A stretch of DNA of 64,000 nucleotides, taken from contig NC_081840.1 in NCBI RefSeq assembly GCF_963259705.1, forward strand, positions 117,851,074-117,915,073. Direction: 5' to 3'. A model generated the notes under the pieces. It searched no databases. It worked only from the letters and a program-made list of their open reading frames with translations, and was not told the DNA's origin. The DNA comes from Myotis daubentonii. Taxonomy: Eukaryota > Chordata > Mammalia > Chiroptera > Vespertilionidae. Both the position numbers and the translations under genes were made by a program. Below are positions 45,024 through 58,160 of the stretch, one piece after another (the stretch's first letter is position 1; the number at the start of each line of letters is the position of its first letter).

Positions 45024-48000
45024 CTTTAGAAGACCTTAAATTTTATTTAATAACTTCTTAGCGTTAGAATAAAAGGATTTTTTTTCTTGCCTTAAAGTAA
45101 TTCAGGAATAAGTAACAAGTAAAGAATTCTAGGTTTACTACCTATATTTAATTCTGTTCTATCTCCTTTTCTTTCAATGCATGACAGGTGTTGCATAGTT
45201 AGGAAAGTGATTGGAACTACACAAGATTATCAGATCCAATGTTGAATATCATTAATTATTCAGGTGACTGAGCATTGGGTGACAGGGCTTTATTTGTGAT
45301 GAACCTTCCACATTCAGGTGCTTGCTGCCTTTTTGGAAGAAATCCATTTTTCTAGCCCCCTAAGCATTCCTTGGAGTAACTTGGGCATCTGCATGTCAGC
45401 TTCCTGTCCCCACTGGCACACAGCTTGGCCTCACCCATACACTTCCCAACCTCAGTATAGCACCTTCTCCTGATCAAATATTTCCAGTTACATATACTTT
45501 TAAAAATATTTTTAGTATTTCTATTCATATATAATTTTAAACTAAATTTACTTTAAATGAATTAAATGCTTCTATAATATAACCACTTAGAAGTCATATT
45601 ATAGAAGCATTTTATTATTGAAATTTGGTCATAAATTTTTAAAATACACAACTTTAATACTTTAATTACAATTCTAAAATCTAAAAAGTTCTGAAAACTG
45701 AATGGGCATATGTTTTTTTGTTTTTTTTTGTTAGGTTTGTTGGTAACTTCTTTTAGCAAAATTTGATGTGATCTAGTTAGATGGCAACATCTGACCTGAA
45801 ATAACTGTAATAGAAAAAAAAATAGAAGATACTTTATACAGTTTATTTACCCTACTTTGTATGAATACTCACATGTTTTACTCAGGAAAAAAATGTCTTT
45901 GATTACACAGCTTTGCCCCATATCCAACTGAGTGTAAATGTACCATATTATCTTTCTTAAATCTGAAATATTCCGAAAAACACTCCCCAAAGGTTATGAA
46001 TAAGAGTTTGTGACTTGTATTGCCACAATAGGTTTAATAATAACAATTTTAAAATATATTTTGGTTAACAATCTAATACAAAGAGGGAACTGACATTTTT
46101 AAGGACTCTTAAAAACATTCCTTTCTCCCCTTCCTCCTACAAAGCCTTTTCAGTACTATTCTGCATCGCACCCACTCTTCTATCTGTTCATATCTCTGGC
46201 TGTCTAGACTCAGCAGGGCCTCAGTGACTTAGTTCCTATTGCACGGTTTGGGGGAAATGATAGCAATGGTCTTCCAGTTTTGTCAATCCTAATAGTGTGG
46301 GGCTGTGTCACGTTCCTGAAGGCACTAGCTCTGTTCCCTACTTTTCTGACTCCCCCTAGGACGTTTCCCACTAACCTGAACTGCCATTTTGTTCTATGTT
46401 GTTTAAGTGAAATGTCACTGTGATGCAAACCATGATGAAGCACTATTTTCAGTATTTTTTGGTGGCCAGGATTTATTAGAAAGCTGCCTAAAATTATATT
46501 ATCTAGGACAATAAAATGTATTCAATTATGGGCTCTATGGATGTAACTTTTCCAAGGAATGCCAGAGATCTTTCTTATAGGATCAAGACATGTGTTTTTA
46601 GGAGTTATGCCTTTCTTGAAGGTTTGGATAAATAAACTCCTTCAGATAATAATTTTGCATAAATTTCTGACTGATAAGAACACAATAGAGACAATTATGC
46701 CTATCTGATGAGTTCACCTGTTCCAAATATGACCTACTTGAAGACGACAGTTTTTAGGTTTAAATATGTTTTCCTGTACGTGAAACTTCACAAATTTAAA
46801 CAATTTCTATCACTGTTAATAAGAAGGGGGTTAACTTATTAATGCTACGTTAAATTTGGCAACTTGGTGCCTAAAATGAGATTACAGTGTTACATATAAT
46901 GGTGCGTGGATTTTTATTTGATGTGGGACTGCTTGATTGGATAGTCATTTTTATAAATCATAAACAAGTGAGCTACTTTATTTCAGGCCCTTTGCTTTAA
47001 GTATTTTAGGAAATGCTAAAACAATAGGACCTATTTTCCTGTTGGAGTCATGGTTTTAGAATAATCACCTGTACTGGATGCATTTATATTTCATTTTCTA
47101 AATTGGTTCCATAAGTGGAACTTTCATCAATATCAAGAGAACTTAAAACACAAGATGGGCATAAAATAAAATTTAAAAATATCTGCAGGTAAGGATTATA
47201 TTTACAATAACAAATTGAGGCGAGTATGGCATGGATATAACAATCTATAAAATAAATAATATTATAATTTAGCCTTTAATTTCTTGTGATAGGTTGCCTA
47301 TAAAAAGTGCCTCACAAAATATTAATTTTCTGGCCATCACTAGTCCTGGAGTATTTTCCTAATTGTGAAAATATATATCTCATTAAATTGCATGTTCTGA
47401 TCATTACTTTCTAGACTTGACAGCTAATACATATCTAAAGTTATAAGCCCTTATTATTTTGATGAAAAAAATTTACTTTCAGGAAAGAGGAATCTGCTAC
47501 AATTGATTGATATAAAATAAGGTTATTTTTATTAGACAGATATTTTGAAATATTTGTGACACTCTATCAATATTTTAATGAATTTGAGGAAATTAAATAA
47601 TGTAAATTAGTAATTCTCCCCACTTTATTTTCTAAAATTTCTTGTGGTTCCCTTTGATTTTATAAAGCAATTGCAAATTTATTTTTTGTTTACTATTTTA
47701 ATCAAGAATATGATTGTTTCTGTATTATTATTTTGAAAAAATATTATAATTATGTTCCTCAATTTAATATAACCTATCTTTTTTCCCTAAAAATTATAAA
47801 AGCATTATAAGAATTATCTGAAGTGTAATTCTTTAATAATAGTATATTTATAAAGAGGCATATTTCATAATCACATAATGAATTAAAATTTTTTCATAAT
47901 ATCTGACCTAGTCAAGTATACAAATATTTTTTATCAAAAGCCAATCAATTACACTAGGCTCTGAGCATCCAGTTGTCAGACCCTGAGAAGCTACTTTCTT

Positions 48001-48062
48001 ATGAGATTCTGAAAAATAACAGCTATATGTTTAAGAGAAACGTGTAGAATTAGTTTTATTTA
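45024..48062. other. MDGA2 intron, largely repeat-poor
   Basis: About 3 kb without an assignable element. 46110-46450 is less AT-rich and has a 77-codon minus-strand frame (46210-46443) without recognisable domain. I do not call it a gene. Confidence 0.5.
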
Positions 48063-48077
48063 AACCTGCTGCTTTTG

Positions 48078-48114
48078 TTTGTTTAAATATATTTTTTATT
48101 GATTTTAGGGTGGA

Positions 48115-48163
<49 letters not shown>

Positions 48164-48319
48164 TCAATGATGACAGAGAATCATTGATCAGCTGGCTCCT
48201 GCATGCCCCCCACTGGGATTGAGTGCACAACTTGGGCATGTGCCCTTGACCGGAATCGAACACAGGACACTTCAATCCACAGGCCAACACTCTATCCACT
48301 GAGCTGAATGGCTAGAGCT
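48078..48319 (-). mobile_element. Ves SINE with expanded (GA)n
   Basis: Minus-strand Ves head, body with ggaatcgaaca (B box side) and gatcagctggctcctgc. The CT-rich 3' part has grown into a GA/TC microsatellite at about 48118-48158. Flanked by similar repeats aacctgctgctttt and aaccctgttgtttt. Confidence 0.88.
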
Positions 48320-48333
48320 AACCCTGTTGTTTT

Positions 48334-49499
48334 AATCATATGCATTCTTTATGTCTTCTCCCTGTGCAGCCATACTAAAACAATAGTAAAAGGATAAAAC
48401 ATCAGTCACAACAACAAAACACATATCACCAAGGGTAGAGAGAATGAGAACGGAGATGGCAGAAAAACAATTATGAAGAAAAAGAATTGGGTCAAGAAAT
48501 GGCCACTGCTTAGCATACCAGAGAAAGCTTACTTCTGGAATCATCAAAAATAAGAGGCAACATACTGTAATTATTAAGGGTTAGTAAGTGAAAGTTTACA
48601 TATTCATCACAGTCTTTTCTCACTATTGGTCAGAGAATGCCTTCTAGTCAAAAAATTAGATAATTCTTGTCTAGGAAAACTGATGAACTCTGAAGAAAAG
48701 GCTATCTTTTTCTGAAAAGTAGGGGCCCTGTTGAAACAGCTAAGCAAATATACTCACAATTAAGACTATTATTGATCAACAGAGCTACCAATAAGCTCTT
48801 TTAAAATTGATTATTAGATGTGAATATACCAGAAGATAACTAGACATTTGAGACAATCTTCTGAGAAAAAAAGAGAGAGAGAGTGAGAGTGAGAGTGAGA
48901 GCGAGTGAGAGAGACCAAGGCAAAGAAATGGGTAACGGATACAGGAAACCAGGATAATACAGGGGGCTAACATATAAGACAAAACAAAATTATTGATTTT
49001 TTAATTAGTATTCTTCGAACAGAAGAGAAAAATTGCATTCACATAACAGGAGGAAAGTACAAACCAGGATTTTTTAGAGAATATCAAAGAATACTTAGAA
49101 TATTAAAAATGACAATAAAAATTATTAGAAGGAATGAAAGATAAATTGGAAAAACTCTTATAGAGAGTAAAACAAAATTTAACAATCAAAGGGTTGGAAC
49201 AAGAGAGAGAAGATAAGAATTGCCGAATTAGTGCAGCTGAACTAACATTTGAATAAATATTCCAAACAGAGAAAAGAGAGACAAAGAAATTATAATTTAA
49301 GAAAATTTCCCATCGTAGTATTTGGGCGTTTTTGTTCCATTAGAAGGGGCCCACTGCCTGCCTGGAATGACAGCATAAACACGGTTCACATCAAAACACA
49401 TCAGCCTGCACTTCAAACAGTGACAGCGAAAGGAAGATCTTAAAAGTTTCCAAAGTTTTAGTTTTTTTCTAAAATGGTTGCATATAAAACATTAAAATC
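48334..49499. other. MDGA2 intron, GAGAGT-rich patch inside
   Basis: Unique-looking, with a purine-rich (GAGAGT)n patch at about 48869-48913. No exon seen. Confidence 0.5.
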
Positions 49500-49514
49500 A
49501 AAATGGCACAGTTC

Positions 49515-49762
49515 GCCGAAACCGGTTTGGCTCAGTGGATAGAGCGTCGGCCTGCGGACTGAAAGGTCCCGGGTTCGATTCTGGTCAAGGGCATGTACCT
49601 TGGTTGCGGGCACATCCCGATGGGAGGTGTGCAGGAGGCAGCTGATCGATGTTTCTCTCTCATCGATGTTTCTAACTCTCTATCTCTCTCCCTTCCTCTC
49701 TGTAAAAAATCAATAAAATATATTAAAAAAAATAAATAAAACCCAAACTCCTTTAAAAAAAA
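49515..49762 (+). mobile_element. Ves SINE, young, perfect target duplication
   Basis: Head gccgaaaccggtttggctca, B box gggttcgattctgg, body gcagctgatcgatgtttc, CT-rich stretch and A-rich tail. Flanked by the perfect 15-bp repeat AAAATGGCACAGTTC (49500-49514, 49763-49777). Confidence 0.93.
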
Positions 49763-49871
49763 AAAATGGCACAGTTCTTAATAGAAATCAGGAAGCTAGA
49801 AGACAATTGAGTAAAGCTTTTAGACTTCTGTAGAAAAATATTTCTCAAATAGAATTTTGCATGCAGCCAGA

Positions 49872-49874
<3 letters not shown>

Positions 49875-49900
<26 letters not shown>
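49875..49900. repeat. T run
   Basis: About 26 consecutive T, possibly the tail of a worn minus-strand retroposon whose body cannot be recognised. Confidence 0.7.
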
Positions 49901-49905
<5 letters not shown>

Positions 49906-51120
49906 CAAAGAAGATGGAAGACATTTTTAGATCTATAAGATTTCTAATTTTTTTCTGCAGTGTTTTCTTTCTCGGGATGCTACTTTTGTATATGTTTCAC
50001 CAAAACTAGAAATTAAATCAAGAAAGAGAAGGAGTTATAATTTTTTAGAAGTAGATTATGTATAAGAAAATACAGACTGGAATTCCAGGACGATAAGGAA
50101 GCAACACACCAAGATGATAGCTGTGCGTGGGAACTCAAAAGCAACCAGGACAGACTGAAGCTGGGATAAAGAGGCTCTTAGCAGGATGTCTTCGGGAAAA
50201 GATGCAGCTGGTGGGTTACCCAAGGTGTTAGGGAGGAATTTTACACTTCTCATGGAAAGCTTAATAATATGGTTGGATAGGTACATATAAAATTGAGGAA
50301 ACAAAATGTTGACATTTTAAAAGAAGACAAAGAAAAAGTTATATGAAATAAAATGTAATTTAAATATACTACTAGGTTCAACTGTGAAGGAAACGTGGTC
50401 AATAATATCAACAGTACTTGACATAAAAAATATGATAGGAGAGGGTTAGTATGGGAAAGCTAAAGTCTTCAACAAGAAGAAATCAGTAAGACATTGTGAA
50501 AATGAAAAAATCTATATACTAGTATATCAATTAAACTTTCAGGATTATAAAGGCAAAACCAAGAACATCTAAATATGCATTGAAAAGATAGTCTCTGGGT
50601 CTCAGAAATACTGGAGGTTGTGTTTTTTATAATTATTTGACTTTCTAAACTATATGCATATATTATAATTTGATTTTTTTAAATTCATAAAATATAGATT
50701 TAAAGATTTTTCCTCCAAAGCCTTTTCTATTAATATTAAGTTCCTAAAAGTAAAAACTAATTTCATTCCAAATTTTATGAGATTGTTGTCAATTCAAAAA
50801 TTTAATTCTAGATTTACCTTTCTTGAATTCTTCATAAGAATTGATATTTCTTGATATTTTGCACCAAATAAACAAAAATATATTTGATAAGTGAAGAAGA
50901 GACAATAGCATAGGAAAGTGGCTGCCATTTTCTAAGTCATTATTTCCCCCAAATTTGATAGAATAAAACCATTTCAGATTAATCTCTACTAGCATTTTTT
51001 ACACATTGTTTAGGATGAATCATTTAAGAAATAAGTGTTTACTATTTTTTATTCATTTAAAAAATATTTGAGTGGCTACTTAAAATATAGTTTCATTCAA
51101 TTTTGTGAAGCCAGCTGGAA
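49901..51120. other. MDGA2 intron, nothing recognised
   Basis: AT-rich intron up to the Helibat at 51121. Confidence 0.5.
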
Positions 51121-51468
51121 TCCTATATAGTAAAAGCCTTATATACTAAGTGTCTGATCATTCAACTGTTTGACCTGTTGCTATGATGCACACTGACCAC
51201 CAGGGGGCGAATGCTCTGACAGGTAGGTTAGCTTGCTGCTGGGGTCCAGCCAATGGGGACTGGATAAGATGGGCCGGACATGCCCTGGAGCCCTCTCACA
51301 ATCCCTCCCAGACCCTGATTGTGCACCAGTGGGGTCCCTCAGCCTGGCCTGCACCCTCTCGCAATCTGGGACCTCTTGGGGGATGTCGGAGAGCCAGTTT
51401 TGGCCCAATCTCCACAGTCCAGGCCGAGGGACCCCCCAGTGCACGAATTTCGTGCACCGGGCCCCTAG
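51121..51468 (+). mobile_element. Helibat with a clean CTCF-like core
   Basis: 5' TCCTATATAGTAAAAGCC at 51121 after A51120; hairpin GTGCACGAATTTCGTGCAC; CTAG at 51465-51468 before T51469. Near the 5' end it has cactgaccaccagggggcg. Confidence 0.92.
51197..51209 (+). promoter_or_regulatory. CTCF-core-like motif in Helibat
   Basis: CCACCAGGGGGCG matches the CTCF core closely and keeps its CpG. It is a motif match only; binding in any cell type is unknown. Confidence 0.45.
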
Positions 51469-52078
51469 TTTATTATATTATTTGTACATCCATGGAGTTT
51501 AAACTGCTTAAAGAGACAAAGAATATATAATATATATAAATGAAATACAAATATTAAGCAATAAAATAAATAATATAAATAATGTCACACAACATGAATG
51601 ACTTGTCAAGTGGCACAGACATAGTGCCAGCATAGTGCCAGGAGAGAGAGGGTATCGTGTTCTCTTATCATGAAGAAGTAAGTTTACTTTGTAGTTTGAA
51701 GAATGAGATTTGAAAGACAATTCTTTGTTGCATTTCGACATGTCTTTTGGCAGTTTTTGTCCTGAACTTACGTTTTTTTCAAGATTGTTTGAGCAGCAAG
51801 CACCCTGGGTTATTAGAGATAGTGTTTGCCTCCAGGGCAGAAGGCAGATTTGTTTCCTGATCAGGATATTGAAGATAATGTCTCCCTGAGGGGCAAAGAT
51901 TGATCAGGTAAGCCAGCAGAATATTTTTAAGGTCATACAAGTTTCCTAGGCCTAGGATTCCTTAGCTAAGTCAGAAATAGTGTGTACAATATTTACTTGG
52001 GCTTCCCTCACATTGCCCTCTTAGAAACTGAGGGAGAATGAGAACTTAGGAAAACATGAGGCTCATACTTATGAGACA
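51469..52078. other. MDGA2 intron, nothing recognised
   Basis: Sequence between two Helitrons, without an exon or assignable repeat. Confidence 0.5.
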
Positions 52079-52452
52079 TCCTATATAATAAAAGGCTAAT
52101 ATGCAAATTGTCCTCTCAACCAGGAGTTCGACAGGGACTTTGACCAGGGGGTGGAGCCTGCTGGTCAATAGCCAATGCCCCTCCCCCAGCCGGCCCCACC
52201 TCAGATCACCCCCCACCCCAATCTGGGATGGGGCCAGCTCACCAATGACCCACAGCCCATCCCCCAGGCCGGCCCTGCCCCCAATTACCACCCCCCCATC
52301 CCGATTGGGGCCTTGGCCGGCCAGCCAATCACCCACGGCCCCTCCCCACGCTGGCCCCACTCCTGATCGGCCCCCTCCACCCAGACCTTGGGCGGGGCCA
52401 GCCCAGCCCAATTGGCCCCAATCAGGACCCCACCCATTTACCAGGTCTTTAG
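52079..52452 (+). mobile_element. Helitron, GC-rich subfamily
   Basis: 5' TCCTATATAATAAAAGGC at 52079 after A52078. The 3' tip reads ..TCTTTAG at 52452 before T52453, a change from CTCTAG, and the hairpin is eroded. Body of ccggccccacctc and ccccaatt units. Same subfamily as 11220-11628. Confidence 0.82.
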
Positions 52453-54031
52453 TGAGTAATAAAATCATTTTGTTTCTGACCCAGGAGTCTCTTGTTTTCT
52501 CTCAGCATCCATGAAACTGTGGCAAGGGAACGTGTTAGCCAGCAAATAGGGAAAATATGAGACCCTTCAGGGTTCGTGACACAGTGGGGTGTAAATAAAT
52601 GGGTGCAGGGTATAAATAAAGGGAAGGTCAAGTATACTCTACAGTGAGTGAGCAGTTTGATTAAAGGCACAGAAAAGAGATTAAGTGATCTGTGTTTGGT
52701 GTAATAGTGGGTAAGATGGTGGTTTTAGAGGAGGAATGCAAGTTTAATTTGAAATATGGAGTGTAAAATTGTGTTGAAATGTACTGCCAATGTTTTCAGG
52801 TCATATGAATAATTATCTGCCACTTATGTAAGATGTCAAATAAAGCAAATAAAGAAATTATAATTTTAAGATTTGAGAATTATTGTTTAGAGTCAATAAT
52901 ACTAATACTAATACTGCTTCATTTGTCTTCTCTAAGAAGCAATTACCACTCACCAAAGGACCCCAATATCCATCTTTGGAGGAAGATTATATATTCTCTG
53001 TTTGTGTTTTTTTTTAAAGAAGTGGATTTACAGAATGTTGAAGTTCTCAAACTCATATATATTTGTTACCTTGAGATTCTTGAGGACATTTAAAACAAAT
53101 TTCTGAGCATGTGTTCACCTAATGCTTTCACTTATTCTCAGCCATGACTGTATTGCTCGCAGAGTAATAGAGGTCATACAACTTTAAAGGTTAGGGTTTG
53201 ATTAAAACTTATTTTTAATTTAAAAAGAAATTAGATTCAGAGACATTATCCTAATAAGTTTTCATGTGTGTAGACACTGTTCACACATGAGACAAATCTT
53301 TTCCAATATCCATTAAACATTTTGTAAGCCTTATTTTTTCTGAAACATATTCCCCACTTTGATTTTACTTAGGTAGATTGCTGCATTTCATTTTGAGAAC
53401 AAGTGGTGATTTTTTTTTTTTTTTTGGTCCTTGTCTGTTAAATTTATTTATTACATTTTTACCTGAGAAATTAGGGAGATCAGATTTTCAATGTTAACAA
53501 TTTTTTTGCTAAATGCAATTTACACGTTAGAAAGAATTATAAACTGCACAGCTTAAAAATATTGACAAGTAGATTGAGTTATTTTTGTTGGACCCATCAA
53601 CATAACGTCTGAATAAGAAAGTTTAGGAAAATAACTAGTATGCTAATGGGAATTTGGTAGCATGGCAATCCCTGGAAGCAAACTAATGCCTCAAGTCAAT
53701 CTTATTAAGCATACTTTTCTCACTCACAGTCCATCCTCCCAAAACATTAGCCTTGGATTTGGGAAGTCTTAGGAACGTTTGATGTGGTAATTACACTGCT
53801 TATTAAAAATGAGTTTGCTAGTTTTCATGGTGATTACCCTATTAATAAATTTCAGGACAGAATTTTATAATTTGTGTATGCTTCAGGTGAACAATGCTTG
53901 CTTATCAGTTACTTATTCATGGGGTAACATGACCAATCTAATTTCCAATTAGTGTTAGAATCCCTTATAAAAGAACTTTGTAAAAAATAAAAGAAGAAGA
54001 AGAAGAAGAAGAAAGAAAAGAAATCCTTAGG
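52453..54031. other. MDGA2 intron, with T run and AAG run
   Basis: AT-rich; a T run at 53411-53425 and an (AAG)n patch at about 53994-54013. Nothing else recognised. Confidence 0.5.
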
Positions 54032-54082
54032 TCAGACCTGGCCCAGTGGCTCAGTTGGTTGGAGTGTCATCCCATGAACCAA
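54032..54082 (+). mobile_element. Ves-type SINE head fragment
   Basis: Only the tRNA-like head remains (cctggcccagtggctcagttgg, then agtgtcatccc). The body and tail are missing, so this is a 3'-truncated fragment. Confidence 0.5.
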
Positions 54083-54588
54083 AAGTAATAATATTTTACT
54101 TTGTTGACTTATATTTGTTTTATGGTAAAAGTCTTTAACTAGATTTAAAATTGACATCCTATTAATATTTTTATCCAGTTAATCATATTATAAAACCTAA
54201 CTGCAGAATTTTATATGTTGATCCTGTATAATATTATTTCATTTTTATCTCTGCATAAGTATTTTTAGATTTTGAAATATGTTTTTGTAGAATTTTATTT
54301 CATATTTATTCATTTTAGTTTTTATATATTTTATATTTTAAAATATTACTGTTTCCTATATTTCATCTAATTGATTTTATGCACAAGATGGATAAAGTAA
54401 GAAACTTACTAATTTTACAGATTCCAATTTTATCATTTCTTTCCCCGGTGTAGGAGGTGCTCCTGGTCTGAGATTTCTCCCTTATGGAACTCTATGTTAA
54501 GGTCTTCTGAGTCTGAACTATTTTCTAGTTTCTTACTTCGTCCATTCTTTCATGAAACAAGATGGGCAAGACTGTGTCTCATAGAATA
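54083..54588. other. MDGA2 intron, nothing recognised
   Basis: Very AT-rich. Confidence 0.5.
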
Positions 54589-54990
54589 CTAGAGGCCCAA
54601 TGCATGAAATTCGTGCAAGAGTAGGCCTCCCTTCCCCCGGCTGCCGGCACCGGCTTCTCTCCAGCACCTGGGACCCCTGCTTCCCTCGCAGAGGGAGGCC
54701 CCACCCACCTTCCATAGCTTGCTAGTCAGTGGCCTGCGCCTCCCTCTTTGGGGTGATTGTGGAGCCCCACAATTGATCACCCCACCAGCCAGTGACCTGG
54801 GCCTCCCGCTGCAGGGTGATCATGGGGTGATGGCCGGCTCCGGACCAATCGCATTGCACCCACCTTGGCTGGCCTGATGCCAGTGGGTGTCAAGCATGGT
54901 CCCGGATGGTCATCCAGATGGTCATCCGGATGGTCGCTCTGTTGTGCAGCCAGTCAGTCGATTTGCATGTTATGCTTTTATGATATAGGA
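54589..54990 (-). mobile_element. Helibat, GCATGAAATTCGTGC subfamily
   Basis: CTAG at 54589 after A54588; 5' end at 54990 before T54991. Three ggtcatccggatggtc-like repeats near 54905-54945. The 159-bp copy at 16853-17011 is an internally deleted relative. Confidence 0.9.
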
Positions 54991-55660
54991 TAATGCCCAT
55001 ATACTAACCTCATTCTGTGACTATTTCTCTGAGTTTTTAGAGTTTCTCTCTTAAATTCTATCCATCAGAAAATAATCCAATATTTATTTGTCTAAATTTG
55101 CTACAACTGAAATATGAGGAGGTGTTTGTTATTTATTTAAGGAAGACAGTTTAGTAAACTGACTCACTCCAGTTTTGACTTACAATATGTTTTAGACAGG
55201 TCAGATTTGATTTCTAAAACTAAGTAGCAGTGTAATTTTTTTTTTTTTATTGAGAAAACAGTATTCATCTGTGAAGGATGGTTTCTATAAAAACACTGAA
55301 ATATTATTTCCTTTTTTTATTCTAACTTGAAGATAGTATTTTTAAAACAGTTTCTTTATCTGTAAAATGGAGAATGTAAAAGATCTCACTCCATCAAGAT
55401 GCACCAAAACAACAACTTCCTTGATCAACAATCACAGACGTTTGTGACTTTCTAATTTCTTCTTTTCACTATATTTTGTGCACACTAGAGTGCCTTCTAA
55501 ATGAATACACTTGAAATTCTTTTTCTGGAGGTATTTTTTGGTTTCTAGAGTCTACTCTGTCCATATTCTCAGGAGGCAGAAGTTCTAGGAAATTAATGCC
55601 CACCCCCATAGCCTTCCAAAAATGATTAGTGGGAGATGGTATATAAATACCCAGCTCCCT
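54991..55660. other. MDGA2 intron, nothing recognised
   Basis: AT-rich; a short tttatctgtaaaatggag phrase near 55356 might be a MIR scrap. Confidence 0.45.
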
Positions 55661-55886
55661 GCCCTAGCTGGTTTGGCTCAGTGGATAGAGCGTCAGCCTG
55701 TGGACTGGAGGGTCTCAGGTTTGATTCCAGTCAAGGGTACATACCTGGGTTGTGGGCTTGGTCCCCAGTAGGGGTGTACGGGAGCAGCCCGATCAATGAT
55801 TCTTTCTCATCATTGATCTTTCTCTCTCTCTCTCCCTCTCCCTTCCTCTCTGAAATCAATAAAAATATATTTTAAAAATAAATAAA
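55661..55886 (+). mobile_element. Ves SINE
   Basis: Head gccctagctggtttggctca, B-box region, body with cccgatcaatgattc, CT-rich stretch and A/T tail. Flanks aaatacccagctccct and aaatacacaattcct are probably a worn target duplication. Confidence 0.88.
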
Positions 55887-55889
55887 TAC

Positions 55890-56649
55890 ACAATTCCTAT
55901 CCTATCCCTTTGATAGGATGACTCATAGAGACTGTTTCCTTGTCTCCCAGAGTTCCTCAGGAAAATTAAATTTCTCACAGTGGTCACTAGCTTAATAATA
56001 CAGCTTTCATAAACTTTTCCCTTCGCTTTCCCAATACCCTATGGGTGTTTCTGGGAAGACTTTTCAAACGCATTGCATACATTTGAAACTTTGTAACAGG
56101 GTTTGCTTCTGGGAAAACTCAAGAAGACTCATGTCAATAAAGGAAAGTATAGTTAACTTGGTAGGATGATATGTTATTATAGAATGTTAATTGATGGTTT
56201 TTAGCTTTAAGAGTAAGCCATACATCTGACTTATTTGCATTATTATAACCTTTATCAAGAGTTATTTTGTACATAGTACGTATTAAAATATTGCTTAATA
56301 CATATGTTGACTTCACCGAATTTACAGTATAACTTTTAGAATCACAAAGCATATATTTTAAAGTTCAGGCTTTTGTCCAACATCAATTTTAAGGTATAAT
56401 TTTTATTTCATCTAAAAGAAGAGGAAGTCTTGAATTCATTTTTTATTCTCTTCTACCAGAGAGCCCCACTTTCTTTTACACTTTAATGGAATGTCAAATT
56501 TAATGGAGCAGAGGCTGTGTAGCGTGTCTTTAGGTCTATGGAAGACTTAGCTTTTTGCTCCCCAGAAACATTGCCTATTTTATAGCTGTTCACTGCTTCT
56601 TATTTAGAGGACATAAGGGAAGAACTGCTTTTAAATTAATTTAGCTCTA
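55890..56649. other. MDGA2 intron, nothing recognised
   Basis: AT-rich sequence before an L1. Confidence 0.5.
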
Positions 56650-58160
56650 TATATTTTTTAATGGCTGAGACTATTACAGATGTCCTCCATTACCCCGCCC
56701 CCCACCTCTGGCCATCACCACACTATCTGTGTCCATGGGTTAGGCATATATGTGCTTTAGCTAATCCCTTCACCTTGTTTCATCTAATCCTCTCCAACGC
56801 CTCCCCTCTGACCTCTGTCAGTCTGTTCCATGTATCCATGCCTCTGGTTCTATTTTACACATTTGTTTATTTTCTTCATTAGATATTGCATATAAATGAG
56901 GTCACATGATATTTGTCTTTCTCTATCTGTCTTATTTTGCTTAGCATAATAATCTCCAGATCCAACCATGCTATTGCAAAGAGTAAGAGTTCCTTCTATT
57001 TTACAGCCATGTAGTAGTATTCCATTGTGCAAATATACCCCAGCTCTTTTATCCACTCATCTACTGATGGGCACTTAGGAAGTTTCCATCTCTTGGCTGT
57101 TGTAAATAACACTGCTATGAACATAGGGGTTTACATATTCTTTTGAATTATTGTTTCAGAATTCTTAGGATATATTCCCAGAAGTGGGATCTCTGAGTTA
57201 AAAGGAAGTTCTATTTTTAATTTGTTGAAGAGACTCCATACTGTTTTACATAGTGGCTGCACCAGACTGCATTCCCAACAGTGCACTAGGGTTCCTTTTT
57301 CTCCACATCCTTGCCAGCACTTGTTTGTTGATTTATTGATGGTAGCATTTCTGGCCGGTGTGAGGTGACATATAATTGTGGTTTTAATTTGCATCTCTCT
57401 GATGATTAGTGATATTGAGCATCTTTTCATATGTCTATTGACCATCCATATGACCTATTTGGAGAAGGTTCTATCAAGATCCTTTGCCCATTTTTTAATG
57501 GGGTTTCTTGTCTTTCTGATGTTGAGTTGTATAAGTTCTTTATATATTTTGGAAATTAACACCTTATGAAATTTATCATTGGCAAATATGTTCTCCCATA
57601 TACTGAGTTCCTTTTTCATTTTGTTGTTGTTTTCCTTTGCTGTGCAGAAGCTTTTTAGTTTGATGTAGTTTCATTTGTTTATTTTTTTTCCTTTGTTTCC
57701 ATTGCCCTAGGAGATATATAAGCAAAATATTACTATGGGACATGTCTGAGATTTTACTGCCTATGTTTTCCTCTAAGATTTTTATGGTTTCAAAATGAAA
57801 GATAAAAATCCCACAATCTTATCAATAGATTCGGAAAAGGCATTTGATAAGTTCTAGCACCGATTTATGATAAAAACTCTCAGTAAAGTGGGAATAGGGG
57901 GATCATACCTTCAACATAATAAAGGCCATCTGTAAAAAACCTACAGGCAACTTCATGCTCAATGGGCAAAAACTTTCCCTTAAGATCAGGAACAAGACAG
58001 GGATGTCTCTTGCACCCTACTGTTAGAAGTCCTAGCCACAGACTTAAAACAGGAAGAAGAAATAAAAGGTAACCACATTGGAAAGGAGGCAGTAAAACAG
58101 TCAGCATTCCCAGATGACATGATATTGAACTTAGAAAACCCTAAAATATCAATATGCATT
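56650..58160 (-). mobile_element. L1 with 5' inversion (twin priming)
   Basis: 56650-57794 is antisense L1 3' UTR and ORF2 end. 57795-58160 is sense ORF2 text from the reverse transcriptase region, with GTRQGC-like text near 57988 and an FPDDM in place of FADDM. The break has no spacer. In minus-strand order this is an inverted upstream piece followed by the 3' piece, the standard result of twin priming. Not coding. Confidence 0.8.

Noticed and set aside
46210..46443. 77-codon minus-strand open frame as a small gene
   Set aside because: No recognisable domain, splice sites or promoter; the length is compatible with chance in a less AT-rich patch.
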